From assembly GCF_051622035.1 (NCBI RefSeq), contig NC_135357.1, forward strand, positions 37,491,691 to 37,555,690: a stretch of 64,000 nt of DNA. Reading direction: 5' to 3'. This document shows, one piece after another, positions 33,361-46,305 of the stretch (position 1 is its first letter; each line of letters begins with the position of its first letter). The DNA is from Arctopsyche grandis (taxonomy: Eukaryota > Arthropoda > Insecta > Trichoptera > Hydropsychidae). A program made the position numbers and the translations under genes. Under the pieces are notes generated by a model. The model made no database searches, was not told the origin of the DNA, and worked only from the letters and a program-made list of their open reading frames with translations.

Positions 33361-36300
33361 TAACGAAGCTACATACAAGTCATACTGTATTCATGTGAAA
33401 GTATTATATACTTTATTATAAAGTCGGACACATTGATGAGATTGATGAGAGATGAGGAAAACCGTTTTTGCAATTTATCGAGACAGTATTATTACACTTA
33501 CTTATACAAGGTCAGTATTTATGTCTGAAATGGGATATGAGGTCACAGTAGGTATTAATTTGAAATACATACATAGTGTCACTTGGTGAAATGTAAACCG
33601 AGTTATGGTTATATGGAAAAGATTTCTATTTGAAAACTGTCGGTTTTTTTTACATAAATAAATGAATATGAATATTATTTTACTACGAAATGTAATGTTT
33701 TAATATAATTTCAAAACTTAATTCAATTTTTTTTTTTTTTTAAAAGGTAGTAATTCATTTATATTTTAAATCCAAATTGCCAATTACTGTAGGATCTACC
33801 CTATGTATACTGATTGTTTATAATTAGTATAGATTCTAAAAATTAAAAGAAAATTGGACTGACTTGAAGAATGCGTTTTTAGCATTGAAATAAATCGAGC
33901 TATTTAATGATGGAATATTATTATATGCTTTGATCTGACAGAAATACTGACCTGCTTGCAGAATAAATATAATCTAAACAAAATTATTATTGTTGCCTCT
34001 CACATACATTTATAATACGAGATCACTTTATGGCATATATATATATACACATAAAAAATGTATGATATATCAGTGACTTCAACGGAGATTGTAAACTGAG
34101 CAAAGAAAGTGATCTCTTGCCGACGAGACAGTATAACATATTTTAAGCAATCGCACATTCAAATCAATATAATTAGCACTTTTCAATAGCCAATATAAGT
34201 ATTATTCGTCGAAGGGATGTTTTCAGTGTTTTCAAAATTATTAAAAAAAAATCTAAAAAATAAATAAAAATAAAAAAAAAACACTTTTCAAAAGTCCAAT
34301 TTAACATTTTTTGAATGTGTAGACTATGTAATATCGCTGTTTATTAAGATTTACATCTCGATGTGCCCCTCTCCAACCCCCATCCGCAAGTGACCGTGTT
34401 GATGTTCCACAATAATAATAAAAAATATCCACCATCTATGTATTTGTCAAATGTGTATAAAAAAATCGATGTTGAATTTACGTATATAAAAAATAATACT
34501 TATTGTTAAACGTGATAGTCAATTTAATCATCGATGGAATTAGTGTTCCCCGCTTTACTCAAAAAAAAAAAAAAAGTGCAATGATACACTCCCGTGCATG
34601 CTCCGAGTAAAATCCAACTCACCGAATCAAAAGTGTCTTATGCCCAAATGTGTGTTTGTATTTAAAAAAAAAACATTTTTATTTTTATTTAATTGAAAAG
34701 TTGCATGAAATGTACTTTACGGGTTCCTGAACGATTTTTTTTTAAACATTTTATTTTGATTGATTTTTCTTTTTGTATGTGTCAGGACCAAAACGAATTT
34801 ATAAAGTGATAATAATAGACGATGGTAATATTGGAATTTGTATATAAGATTATATAATAGAAGTGAGTTTAGTTCGAGCTGTTGCGATTCGTTAAATATC
34901 AAAAAAATATATATACTATATACAAATTAGAGCGAATTCAAAATGTGTCAGATCTTTGCAATAGATTTCAAAGATTCAAATTAGAATAATAATTTTAAAT
35001 TCACATTGAATTAAATGAATGAAAACAAGAATAATTCCCATGAATGGAGCTAGTCTTCCGGTGATACTAATCACATATACATATTTGAATTTGTATATTA
35101 AAGATAAATATGTACAGGTGTATTTAAAATCGAAGAATATTGAAAATGATGTCTGAAAGATGACTTCAAAACAAGGTTTTGACACTGATGCATTTTGAAT
35201 TGCTCTTTAATAGTAATACTATGTATGTATAATATATTATACGCTTGAAATGACAGTTTATGAAATTTTCGAATACCCTTTTAAAGTCCCGTAAACCAAA
35301 AATCCACACGTCGGTAGTTGTCCGTAAAGTGTATATTATTTGGAGGAAAAAACGAAATATGGGTCCATTATTAGTGTGTATATTTATATCGTATATACAT
35401 ATATAAATATATATATATATTGAAAAAAAATACTATTATACATACAATATATATTTCCCCTTAGTGCTAGAACCAAAGCAGGATCTGCTTCCCGCTTATT
35501 AGTCTTAGCTGATGAATTTATCGTACTCTAAAACTATACATACATACTAAACTATCTTTACGAATCTTACTTAAATTACTAAAAAATAATGATAATAATA
35601 ACACTTCAGACAAACAATACTATTAATATAATAAAACTTTTTTTAAATATTACTTATGTATGTATATCAATCATCTATCGTGCAATAGTTTAATTTTTCT
35701 AACATACTCGTTTTATATTGACTCAAATATCGTACATCAGGACTCGATTAGTGCATAGAAATTTTAAAGAAAAATATTTAGCAAAGTTCAATACACTTTG
35801 ACACTTCAATGAGTAAACTTTTTATACCAAATTTAGAAAAATTGATATAAATACATATAAAAAGACATATGTTAGATGTCTACATGTAGTTCCAACGCAA
35901 TAATCGAATCCTGAATTTACATTTACGCGTTTCTACTGCTACTTTAAAATAAATTTGAGGCTAACCTCACTTTTCATTCACTCGACCCATGGTACAAAAA
36001 AGGTGTATTAAATTTAACCCACCCCGTGTATTATTCTTTATACCTAATATATGTACGATTAGAAATTGTAAAGCGACATATCGAGAAACATCCGGTTTAG
36101 GAATTCTAATAAATATATCGAAGTGTAGAATTTTTTTTTATTTTTATAATTATAAATTATTCCTAGTGAGCCAAAATATCTAAAAAAAAAAAAATTAAAC
36201 GTATAAACAACTTGACACCAAAACAAGTGATTTTTTTCCGTAGAATTTTAGCTAATTACCCGTCCATTTGTATTAATATATATACAATATATATATTTGA

Positions 36301-38880
36301 ATGTGTAGCACTGTTTGTGTTGTTTTTTATTATTATTTATTATTGATTTTTACACCAATTAGAGTGTTTAGAGACGTTCCTGATAAGTAAATTATTTAAT
36401 ATTTTACTTTTAACCATACCCATGCATGGTCACCATACACGCATAATCCAAAATGACCAAATTTATTCATTTTTTTAAATGTCATCATTGTGCCTTGAAT
36501 GTTTTTTGGTTTTTGTTTTTTATACACACTACATCCCATTTTGATGTATTACTAAAAAGTAAATTGTATTGTTGTTAGTAATACTTTTAATTATATTATA
36601 TTATTACAGTTTCGCAAAAAGTCAAAATGTAAAGCCTAGAAAGTAGCGGTTTAAATCGTATTATCGTCAAGCAATTACTTAAAAAATAAAATAAAATACC
36701 CGTTTCTATATTAATATTGTATTATTACTACTATTACTATTGTATAATTAACAGTATTAAAAATTTACAAAAAAAAAAAATTAGTAAACGAAACGCTTAT
36801 TTTATAAATACATGTAAATGTAAAACATATCCTAAAGTGTGATTATTGCAACACATGAATATTATTTTGTACTTCTAACTTCTGTATTACGAGATCAATC
36901 AGTAGAGTCTGAAAGTAGAAAATGGTGTGCCAGACTGATTTTACTGACCACTCACTTAAAATTCAACTGACTACTCGCTGTAATTATTCTACTTTTGAAT
37001 TTGTCGCCAGTATAATGCTTAAATATTTTATTAATCTTAAAATAATTTGATAAAAGAAGTCTTAAAAATGAATTTACTATGAGCATTCATACATTCTGTC
37101 CTTTCTGATTGACGATACGACTTTTAGTGCAAAATTATCGCACAATTGAATTTTTCTATAATAATTTTACAATTTTATATTTTTTTTATACAATACATAA
37201 ACAATTATGATGCGTACATAATCTAAAGTAGCTTCACTTTATTATGGAATGATTTAACTTTTGGCTCGTGCCAATTTTTCGGACCACACCAAGCAATATC
37301 TACTTTAGAAGTTTATGAAAAATAATGAACAAAATATATTATCGAAAAGTATATCACTTATTGTATAATTAAAAAAAATTATAATAAAACAACACTTTGT
37401 ATGGAATGTTTCGTTTTAGCTACTGAATACATTTCTGTATTTAATTAATAAAATTTATTAAAAAATAAATTAAAAACCCAATTATTATCAATATTATTCG
37501 TAATGTTTGTCTTCAGTGTTTATATTCCAAAATAAAATGATGTTTCCTAAAAAATAAAAATGAGTATTATTTTCTTTTCAGTATCCAAATATTTCATAAC
37601 AACCATTATTTTGTTTGAAAACTGCTCCTTCTGAATCCCTAAAGTAATCGCTTTTACGACTTTACTTGTGTTGTGCCCGTTGATTTCAATGGGTGGTTTC
37701 GGAAAGGAAACGATACACGAATTAAAATAAAGTTATAAGTTATACATATATAACTTTAATAAGGTAATTTATAGACGCGCGTATGAATGCGCCTTTCACC
37801 CGTTCGAAATGATAAATGAATGTGTGTGCGTGTGTCTTCGTGGACGTGTGTATGTGTGTACGCTCCCGCGCAGCGCATCTGACGATGACGTCACCCGTCG
37901 CTCAATTATTAGGCATCTATTATTATTGACTATTATTATACCGACATAATATATGCGCATAAATTAAGTCTCATTCATCGAATTTAATGTATGCGCATAA
38001 ATTATCGGCATAAAAATAGCGGATGCTTAACATGCACCCATTGGTCAATGGTTTTAATCCACGTGGACCACTTAACTCTGATTAGATATGCGTTTTGATC
38101 GCGTGTATTTATTTTATTGAATAACTCTAGGCACAACATATACTCCATACTGGTCGACGCATCTGCCACATACCCACATACCCACATCACGTCCGTTTTT
38201 AATGTATATAATTATATATTTTTATTTTGGTTGTTTTGAAAGTTACGCTATGTATGCCATTACATTCAGATCCTCTATAACGCATATCACTTTCTTAAAA
38301 AAATCGAAACGAAAGAATAGAAAAGAAAAATAGCATGATACATGACATCTTATCTTACAATTCTTTTTCCTTAAGTTTTTTTTTCTGAACAAATCTACCG
38401 TGTTATAGGAATGTTGACAGTGTATATATCTTCAAAAAAAGTTGCATCAAAATAAGTAGATTTATGAAGATATACAATATAAAACATTTTACCAACATGG
38501 GTTAGTTCAGATTTTTTTTTCAAATGTCTCCAAGAATCATAACAACGCTATCTTAAAGCACGTACACATTGGAAATATGGCATTTAATAATAAACGTTGT
38601 GGTATATTTTTTATTAAAAAACAAAGAAACGCAACACAAGTCTCAATACGAGGAGTGAAAGTGATCTATCGGAAAGTTACGAAACTGTTCAAAGCACGCA
38701 CAAACATTGCAGAAAACCGAAAGTCTCGCAAAAAGTGACCAAAAAAAGCTGAAAAAATCACCAAGCATGACCGTCGCTTTGTATCGCTGCAGACATTTTT
38801 TTCATACGATCTCTCTCTCTGTATAGTCTATCTGCAGCACCGGAAACTGTTTTCGTCCATTTTTTCCTTTTAAATCTTAT
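33361..38880. other. Rgk 3' UTR and AT-rich intergenic sequence
   Basis: An AATAAA occurs near 33658, about 300 bp past the Rgk stop, and several more follow, so the 3' UTR end is not fixed. The rest is very AT-rich with homopolymer and TATA-type runs. The region 37760-37900 is GC-richer with GTGTGTG runs and a CGTCACCCGTCGCTC patch, and 37950-38015 contains a repeated ATGCGCATAAATTA motif. No gene was supported. Confidence 0.5.
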
Positions 38881-38890
38881 TCTAGCACAG

Positions 38891-38897
38891 TATATAA
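38891..38897 (+). promoter_or_regulatory. TATA box of the secreted-peptide gene
   Basis: TATATAA lies about 80 bp upstream of the ATG at 38972. The expected transcription start is about 38920, giving a 5' leader of about 50 nt. Confidence 0.7.
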
Positions 38898-38971
38898 GCA
38901 TCGCAATGGCGACGAGATGACGACACAGCCCATCAAACAGCCAGTGCAGCCTGAACTACTCCGACTTCATC

Positions 38972-39340
38972 ATGTCACCCTTTGTAAGTTGACTCTCGTC
39001 AAAACACAACCTGAAAATTGCACTTACTCTAACACTAACCTTTGGTTTCAGATTAAATATACAATTTTCGCCTTCGTGGTTTGCTTGGCTTTGGTCGCCG
39101 CGGCTCCGTCTCCTCAAGACTACGACGATCTGAACTCGGCAGCCTCCGATCATGGTAATTAAAATCAATCAATAAGTAATGCTGTTCAATTGTACCATTA
39201 TAATAATTTGGAATTTTGCTTTAGAACATCTTGGAAGGGTGCAGATCAAAGTGTACCGAGGACCGACCGAACATGACGGCCATGATCATTTCGCTCCTTG
39301 GGGATTCTGGGTAAAGCAGCCGGCCGATGATCATCATTAG
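38972..39340 (+). CDS. Small secreted His-rich peptide (76 aa), function unknown
   Basis: Three coding exons: 38972-38983, 39052-39154 and 39225-39340, with donors GTAAGT and GTAATT and acceptors TTTCAG and CTTTAG. The phases agree. The protein begins MSPFIKYTIFAFVVCLALVA, a clear signal peptide, with cleavage likely after the Ala-Ala-Ala before PSPQDYDD. The mature part of about 55 residues is acidic then His-rich (EHDGHDHFAPWGFWVK, ending DDHH) with no cysteines. The plan of a tiny first exon interrupting the signal peptide, a TATA promoter and a short gene is typical of insect cuticle or haemolymph peptides. I do not recognise the family. His/Asp clusters could bind divalent metal, which is inference only. 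The start is chosen as the only ATG that puts the hydrophobic segment at the N-terminus. Confidence 0.85.
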
Positions 39341-39435
39341 ACTTGATAATCAAATTAAATTTATAAAAAAATATATATGATAATTATACTGGAAAAAACC
39401 AAAGATAAAAACAAAAAACACATTTTTACGATTAA

Positions 39436-39441
39436 AATAAA
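39436..39441 (+). terminator. Poly(A) signal of the secreted-peptide gene
   Basis: AATAAA about 96 bp after the stop codon at 39340. Confidence 0.65.
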
Positions 39442-40342
39442 ATGAGCAAAGAAATTCATTCGACTTGTCGTTTTTATTTTTTAATATTGTATAATTTGTC
39501 AATATATAATACATATGGCACAAGAATTTCAAATAATAAATAATTTAATACATATGTACATATGTACAATAGAACACCTCTTAAAAATTTTATATAAAAT
39601 ACAATTTGATCGTTTTCATTTAAAATAATTCAATTTAGTGAAATATGTGGGAAGCACATATCTTCAGTACATTCCCATTGCTTTAAAGATAGTACAAAAT
39701 CAAAGCTAAAATTATTTGACATATACAAACTAAGTGTTATTCAAAATTGATTAAAGTTTCCGACTTTTAACAATGTTCGAACCCGAGAACTCTCCATTAA
39801 AACAGAACAACACGCTGTCTGAACTATCACTAGCCTTTAAAGGTGGGTGAGTGTCGAAAAATAACACAATATTACATGAAATCAAGAAATTTTCCGTTAT
39901 TAAAAGCAATCAGCGTTGAATGTATTCAAAACCTTATGCTTTCGAAAGCAAAATTCAAACCCAAATATTTTGCAAAAAATCGAAAATATAAAAATTATCT
40001 TACTCTGATTCATATTTGATTAATTATATAAGGCACAATTTTAAATATTATAAATATTGCTATAAATTATATAAATATTGAGCATCAATTGTTATAAATG
40101 TATAATAATAATAATACAAAAACGGTATAAATTGGGAGCACTATCTTAGCCTTTACACATTTGAAATGTGCAAAAGCACTAACAACTTCTAATACTACAG
40201 GATCAAAACACTCATAGGAAAACACCATACTTAAAATTGCAATAAGTACACTTCATATATTTCAACCGGCGATACGAATTGATTCGGCGACGAGGAAAAC
40301 ATCACCATTTGTAAAAAAAAGCCTCGCAAGTTAGACAAGTCT

Positions 40343-41806
40343 TCATTCGCATTGCTCTATAACAAATTCCAACTCATCCTTCAGAATTTGAGCTGCGGAG
40401 AATCGATCGCCATCATCATCCGAAGGGGAAACGCACCGTCGCAGAAGATCCATCACGTTCGGAGAGACTTTCAGAACCGACTCGGGTACCGAATGCAGAA
40501 TTGACTCTTCGATGAATTTACACATTGCATAATGATTATGATCGCTGACGTGATGACGGCAAATGTTCTCCGTGGAGAAAGCGAAGCAATTGTTGCACTC
40601 TATTGACTCGCTGGTGTGGTTCGAAGTCCACTCTTCGGGCTGGTCTTCCAAGTGGACGTGTTTATCCACCACAACCACGTTTTCCAAGTCGACGAAGATC
40701 GGATGCCACATTTGGTCCTTCGACATGACGATATTCTCCAAACTTATGTCAGTCAGATAAAATCTGAAAATAAACATACATCATATCTTATTTTGAGAAC
40801 CTTTCTTTGACATGACTCCCAACATTTATGTATACTACACCAACTATATCTGATAGGTAGTGCTATAATTCAGTGATGTTTTGTACCTGAAGTCTGTGTG
40901 GTTGAAGGTGAAGACATCTGCAGCTTTGAGAAGATTAACGGCTAGTCTGGCCCGTTTCAGCCATGGCTTCGACATAAACTTTCCTAGCATTTCTCCATTA
41001 TATGATTGCAATGTAGTGCGACCGCAAGCTCCCATATAAGTTGGAACGGGCCAACCTAGAGTACTGTTGTTGATATACTAAAAATTACAAAAAATAATTT
41101 ACCTTCAATGTACAAGTAAATAAATATTTACATATATTGTTTTTTGTACAATACAAACTTTCATAATAATTGGCTCTGGATTGATATTCAAAATCGTCCA
41201 AACGTTTGCTAACAGTATATTATTGAGGATACTGCTTTCATTTTCATTTAGAAGAAAGCTCGATATTAATTTACCAACGTGTTTCGTATTGGGACAAAGG
41301 GTCAATCCAAACTCTTCAGAGCCCACTAGGCCTTCCTTGTACTCGACAAGGCTGGCGATTTTGTCGCGTATGGAGAAAGACGGATCAGTCAAACCATTGA
41401 AATCACAATCCTCACTTTGGCCTAAAGCGTCACAAATTTTCATATCTAGTTGGTGAAGTTGCCAATCGTGGCCGAGCTTCTTCATCACAATGTCTCCGTA
41501 GGATTGCGAACAGGCAAAGTAAACGTTTTTGACGCCGAATATTGACATGATGGAGATCGTGGTGAATTTAGGGCAGTAATAGTCGATGTCACCGGACGTG
41601 AGGGCTGAACACGAGTCTAGGCCGTAGCAGGCGGGGCAGGACTCCACCCCCGCGACACGTAAGGGGGGCCCCCAAGCCCGCAGGAGGCCCGTGTCGTAGC
41701 GCCATAGCATCTGACAGAAGGCGAACGCCACCAGTGAACATGCTACGCACAAAAATCCGCGAAAAGCGCCATAAAATAGCGATCTGGCCGAACGGTAGTA
41801 GTTCAT
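40343..41806 (-). CDS. DIPK2A: DIPK2-type divergent kinase (DIA1/C3orf58 family)
   Basis: Three exons on the minus strand: 41806-41159, 41077-40887 and 40763-40343 (stop), giving 419 residues, close to the roughly 430 of vertebrate DIPK2A. Residues about 13-35 form an N-terminal hydrophobic signal anchor (FLCVACSLVAFAFC), so the protein enters the secretory pathway. The family's cysteine motif CPACYGLDSC follows, then VKNVYFACS, the LCPNTKHVG and NINPEPI blocks and YMGACGR. The kinase-like C-terminal half has the catalytic-loop region LTDISLENIVM and the metal-binding-loop equivalent VDLENVVVVDK, then a Cys-rich ECNNCFAFSTENICRHHVSD. Splicing of exon 2 to exon 3 rebuilds DFR-FYLTDIS across a codon. 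Vertebrate members are Golgi or secreted proteins reported to act in growth and survival signalling; kinase activity is not established. The paralogue (2A or 2B) cannot be decided here. Two DNA transposons lie just upstream (41923-43351). Confidence 0.93.
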
Positions 41807-41922
41807 CGCGATTTTGACATTTGAAGTTTGACAGATGGTGCGAATATTACCAGAACTAAAAAAAGCAGGACAGCTGTAAAAATATTACCAGTACTACTTT
41901 TCACTGAAAAGTCCATTGATTA

Positions 41923-42440
41923 CACTGTTCGACAAATGACGACTTTTTTTTGGTTCAGAGACGAGATATAATTTTTCTTATAGATCTATGCCCATTGAAC
42001 ACGAATCTGGTAATAAAAAGTGTTGATTGGCTTGAGATTCTGAGATATATGTGTTTTTTAAATCGCGCGATTTTTCTATATCTTGGTGTTATTCGGTTTA
42101 TTTCTCAAAATCTGTTAATTTCATGTTCAAAATTAACATTGGAATCTATAGTCGGGTATTTTATCTTTCATTTGTAGTACTTTTCAGTTTTCAAATCTCT
42201 CTAAGTAGTCGTCCAGTTCAAATCAAAAGTCAAAATTACGTATTTTCACTTAGGATTTTTTCCCACTGTTAATACTATATTATATTGAGTATTTTCTATT
42301 GAAACATGTTTATTAGCACAGTGTTCTGGCCACACTATTTTTTGTTTTCGTTTAAAAGGGTTAATTGGATGTGTGCTGAATTTTAAATCTGTAAATTTAC
42401 GAGCAAAAAATTCGTATTAGTAGAGCACGGATTTGTGTTG
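41923..42440 (-). mobile_element. CACTG-ended DNA transposon (family C1), copy 2
   Basis: The left end CACTGTTCGACAAATGACGA matches the element at 4976-5989 and is preceded by TTA. The interior is the reverse complement of that copy without the nested LTR. The inner right end has drifted or been truncated after 'GAGCACGGATTTGTGTTG'. It begins about 115 bp upstream of the DIPK2 start codon. Confidence 0.8.
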
Positions 42441-42540
42441 ACCAGTTTTAGTGCGACGGGTGATCACGTGTGACCAATCTAAAGCGACCGGTTGTCCTGT
42501 GACCGGTTCACATTTGACTAATAATCACCGAACCGAATTA

Positions 42541-43351
42541 AGGTCTGTTCATACTTAACAGCACTGCACGGCTTCAGCACTGCACGACTCCGTTTCAAAT
42601 ATGTCATTTTATTACATTTCTATTCATATCTACCTACACGTCGCGGTCACGTCACATTCACAGCACTTTGGCCGAGTGCAAGGCAAAATCGGCTTACTTA
42701 TACATTACAGGCCATGACGATACGGCGCAATATTGCTAACGTCCTATTGTCGAGTACTTACAATATGAATGCATACACGTGCATTCGTAGCTACGCGTTA
42801 TAATACAAGTCAGCAAAAATGTTTCGGCGTTTATCGAACGAAAAATTAAGTATAATCGCGTTGTTGTTGGAAGAAGAAGCTCAAGAAGGCAATAAAAAAG
42901 CACGGAGGTGTTTTGATGTGCATCCCATGTTAAAAAATAGAAAAACTGAAGGAGAGTTTTGGACACTGTATAAGGAGCTTGTGGATGATGGACAAATTTT
43001 TTTTAAATATTTCCGTAAAAAATTCAAAAAAAAATTAAATATTTGCGCCAAAACCATGTTGAAAGCTGTCAACTGTCACTATCGATAATTGGTCCAAAAC
43101 AGCAAAGCGGCAGACTCATGGCACGTAATTCGCGTGTATATTTCCACGATGGCCAAAAAAACGGATACGATACGTTGACGGATGTTGCTGTAAGGTATGA
43201 ACAGGAAATGTCGGGTACTGCTGTAAGCCTGGCGTGGCGTAAACGTGACGGTTGGTATGAATATACCCATACAAAATGTACCAAAGAATACTTTTCGTAC
43301 GGCCGGATACCTGCTGAAGTCGGTACGTGCTGACTAGGTATGAACAGACCT
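42541..43351 (+). mobile_element. PIF/Harbinger transposon, internally deleted
   Basis: Inverted ends AGGTCTGTTCATACTTAACA and …GTATGAACAGACCT, flanked by TTA and TGA (an imperfect 3-bp duplication). It carries the N-terminal part of a Harbinger transposase (42819-43088) but lacks the catalytic DDE domain. The outermost 7 bases, AGGTCTG, equal those of the MITE copies at 535 and 32047. The flanks also share about 26 bp (ACTARTAATCACCGAACCGA…), so the insertion site was itself repetitive. Confidence 0.85.
42819..43088 (+). pseudogene. Harbinger transposase N-terminal fragment
   Basis: An 89-codon frame starting MFRRLSNEKLS. The segment KARRCFDVHPMLKNRKTEGE, then FWTLYKELVDDGQIFFKYFR, follows the pattern of PIF/Harbinger (HARBI1-like) transposases just before the nuclease domain: basic residues, then 'G-E-F-x-T-L', then a helix ending 'F-x-Y-F-R'. 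The frame stops at 43088 after a deletion, and no DDE motif follows. A second open stretch at 43117-43333 is in a different frame and may be the C-terminal remnant. Confidence 0.75.
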
Positions 43352-43394
43352 TGACTAGTAATCACCGAACCGAATTATGTTAAGCACGAATGTT

Positions 43395-43485
43395 TTATAT
43401 GTCTATATTTGTATTATGCTTATATTTCTGACCACAGTGGCGTGTTAGAGTACTCTGTAAGGTAATTAATAAATACATAAATCTT
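43395..43485 (+). mobile_element. Retroposon 3' tail with terminal hairpin
   Basis: CCACAGTGGCGTGTTAGAGT and 'ACTCTGTAAGG', then an AATAAATACATAAAT tail. It is the same family as the reversed copies at 48800 and 51880. Confidence 0.6.
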
Positions 43486-43665
43486 GTTTGTGTCGACCAA
43501 TCTGGTTAACCCTCTTTTTTTACGACTGGTATCATTGGGGAATTTTTTGGCGAGTGGCAGCGTTGACAGCAACTGTCAAACCGAGGCGTTGACACATAGA
43601 CATAGAGCGTGCGATTGTCGAGTACTGTGGCCGGATTCCCGCGATGGTGGCTGCGCCCCCTCATC

Positions 43666-43711
43666 ATGGATCTCCTCAACACGCTAATAAACTATATATT
43701 CGCGATCACAG
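43666..43711 (+). CDS. Candidate alternative first coding exon of TMEM68
   Basis: In a GC-richer island, ATG at 43666 (context CATCATGGA) opens MDLLNTLINYIFAIT and runs to a donor ACAG|GTCAGG in phase 1. The TMEM68 exon at 52691 accepts phase 1, so MDLLNTLINYIFAIT-V-DYVDID would be in frame and would add a hydrophobic N-terminus. The donor is weaker than GTAAGT. The site is head-to-head with DIPK2 (start at 41806), separated almost entirely by transposons. An unrelated open frame is the alternative. Confidence 0.35.
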
Positions 43712-43899
43712 GTCAGGAACATCCACCGTTTTGGAAACATTTGACCATTCACCACATCGTCGACCTCCACCACTCTGTTTTTAATTTGAAATTTCACATA
43801 ACCCCAAAATCGACAATGACTCAATGCGAAATATGTGGAATTGCAAGAAAGCATTTGTTATGATTTCGTCGCATTGTAAACATTCATTGATTCATTAAA

Positions 43900-45885
43900 A
43901 GATGACTCTATTACGAAAGAAAATAATAAAACAAACGAAAATAGGGATTTTTAATTAAAAAATAAATTTATATCACAAAGAAATCAAGTTTAAAAAAAAT
44001 TGATACTATATTTTACGATTAGAAAAAAAAAAGTTTCAAAGTTGAATTTACCTTTAAAATATTCGAATTTTAATCCTTATATTCGATTTTGAACAATTAG
44101 CATAGTTGGCACTATATAACTTTTATTATTTGGATTAAAAATACTGAATATTTATAATGCTTTCAAATAGTTGGAAGTACTACCTAGTAGTTTAAAAAAA
44201 AATACATATGTGTATATCTTAAATAAATATAACAATAACGATAATACGCATTATCTATAATACTCGATCTATGTGTTTATAATGACTATAATGTGGAAAT
44301 AATTACATCGTAATTGCAACATGAAAGAAATTAGTCGTTTATGTAATATACATAATATAATATTAATATTTAGCATCGTTCAATTTTAAAAGGTCTCAAG
44401 AGCCTTAACAATATCCACTAAAATACATATATAACCGGCCTATCTTCTACATATACTGATTACAATATGCAATAGTAGTGTGCATATTATAATGCGATTC
44501 GCCATTACGGTCGATAACTCAATTGAAGTGAAATTTGGATATTTGGAAATTGAAGTCATATATTGTATATGTTCATAATATCATTGTTAATATTTTGCTA
44601 GCCTGAAGAAGTTCGTTGGCTGCCCATTGTGTTTGTACACAATGGCTACAGTTGTTGGCCAGTGTATAGTATAGTTATCATCCACCTGATTTAAAACAAT
44701 ACACTAAATAATGGTGAACGGGAGCCGTCTTATTAAGGCTCTTATTTTATTCGCTAGTCAATAACTGTGCAATTGTTATTAATTTTTTGTCAAATTTTCC
44801 ATCACCGGTTGGACCGGTGACAAACTGAAAAAGGTTATCATTTATCTGACACTTTTTACAATCGCTTTCCAGTGGGGGCGCAATTTATTTAAAAACGTAG
44901 ACCATATTATTTTTAATTACATTAAAAATATTGTTAAGAAATTCGTAAAAATTTCATAATGACGATGACTAGATGATCTTTTCACTGGTCCAGTATATGT
45001 ATATGCCCACATTAAATTAGTTTCAATGTGCTCATTTAAACAATAATCCATTCAATAGTAAAATTATACTCATTTTCAAACAACACGAAGCTTTTCAAAT
45101 ACTAATATAAATTAATTTTGACTCGTAATAATGTTTAATGGTAACTAATTATTTGGTTAGTTTATAATTCCAAAAGTGGTCGGGAAAAATTTATCAGTAA
45201 TTAATTATAAACTTGATCAGTAAATTATTCATTTTTGTTCAGTAAATAATTATTTTTTTATCAGTAAATAAATCTTTTTTGATCAGTATTTTATTTATGT
45301 ATTTGTGAAATTATAATTTTTGACAGTTGGATGATAGCGTGTCGCCCCGCTACTGTCCATTCTCACTCTTTTCATGGTCCACACACCGTAATATCCATCC
45401 AAAAACATCGTAATATAATTTTTTTAAAGTTTTATTTCATCAATATTTTCACAAAAAAAAAACATAGCAGCTAACACTTATTTATTTAAGGGTCAGGTTA
45501 GGTTAGGTTTAGTTAGGGTTGGCCCTATTAAATTAAGATTAGGTTGTTAGGGTCGGTATTTATTAATTTAAGATTGTCAACAAACATCAACACGCGAGAA
45601 CTGAGACAGTGAGACTGAACTGAACCTGAAGCGAGGGGGGAGATTATTAAAAGAATGTTGCAAAACTCATCAGGATTTTTTATACTAGGAGCCATAATGT
45701 GATATGACAACACTGACGATTTTCTGGCTTTCAAAATGAAATGATATTACTGACCATCTTATAATAATCATCGACCGTTCCATTTTATCATGTGATCGTT
45801 TTGGTTTAATAACTGATTATTTAGTTTAATAACTGATCATTTAGTTTAATAATATGATAACTAATCACAACATACTGATCATATA
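43900..45885. other. AT-rich intergenic region
   Basis: No gene was supported. At 44800-44835 there is a short palindrome around CACCGGTTGGACCGGTG. At 45195-45290 the motif ATCAGTAAAT recurs several times, and at 45800-45880 an ACTGATYATTTAGTTTAATA motif repeats. These may be subterminal repeats of an unrecognised element. A few TTAGG/TTAGGTT units occur near 45490, too few to be a telomeric array. Confidence 0.4.
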
Positions 45886-45892
45886 GCCAGCA

Positions 45893-46303
45893 ACATAGCT
45901 CGGTCGTTAAGCTTCTGCTTAGCGTCGAGAGGCGCCGAGTTCGATCCCAGGGCCGGGCCTCGAATGAAAATGAAGAAAATTTCAGAGTATACTGTTGGTC
46001 AGACCTGGATTTGTGACTTCAGGTTGATCGTTTCCTATCAGAGTTTGCCAATTTTCTCTGATTTCATTGTTGAAACAGTTCCCGGAAAAAATCCCATACA
46101 ATAAAGTCACCTATAATTTGTAATTGATTAATGTGCAATAAATAAGTTTGTGTACAATTTGATAGATGTCTCATTCATTTGCGAGTTTTTCAGTGTCTCG
46201 TAATTCGGTGACTTATATAAAAAAAAATGCTGCATTGTAATTGTAATTTGTAATTGGCCAGGAAGGCGCATTGGGGTTTACCTGAAAGGCCTTCCTGGTA
46301 TAT
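45893..46303 (+). mobile_element. tRNA-derived SINE S1, full-length
   Basis: The head has an A-box-like AGCTCGGTCGTTAAGC and a B box GAGTTCGATCCC. The body has the conserved 'GATCGTTTCCTATCAGAGTT' / TGATTTCATTGTTGAAAC block, and the 3' end is the perfect 10-bp hairpin CCAGGAAGGC…GCCTTCCTGG, followed by TATATA. A Tc1-type element is inserted at the TA tail (46306). Transcription would be by RNA polymerase III from the internal promoter. Confidence 0.85.
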
Positions 46304-46305
46304 AC

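Noticed and set aside
45480-45530. TTAGG-like units suggesting interstitial telomere
   Set aside because: Only a few imperfect units; common by chance in AT-rich insect DNA.
45902-45955. tRNA gene
   Set aside because: A- and B-box-like sequences belong to the SINE head; the cloverleaf is not intact and the SINE body follows directly.
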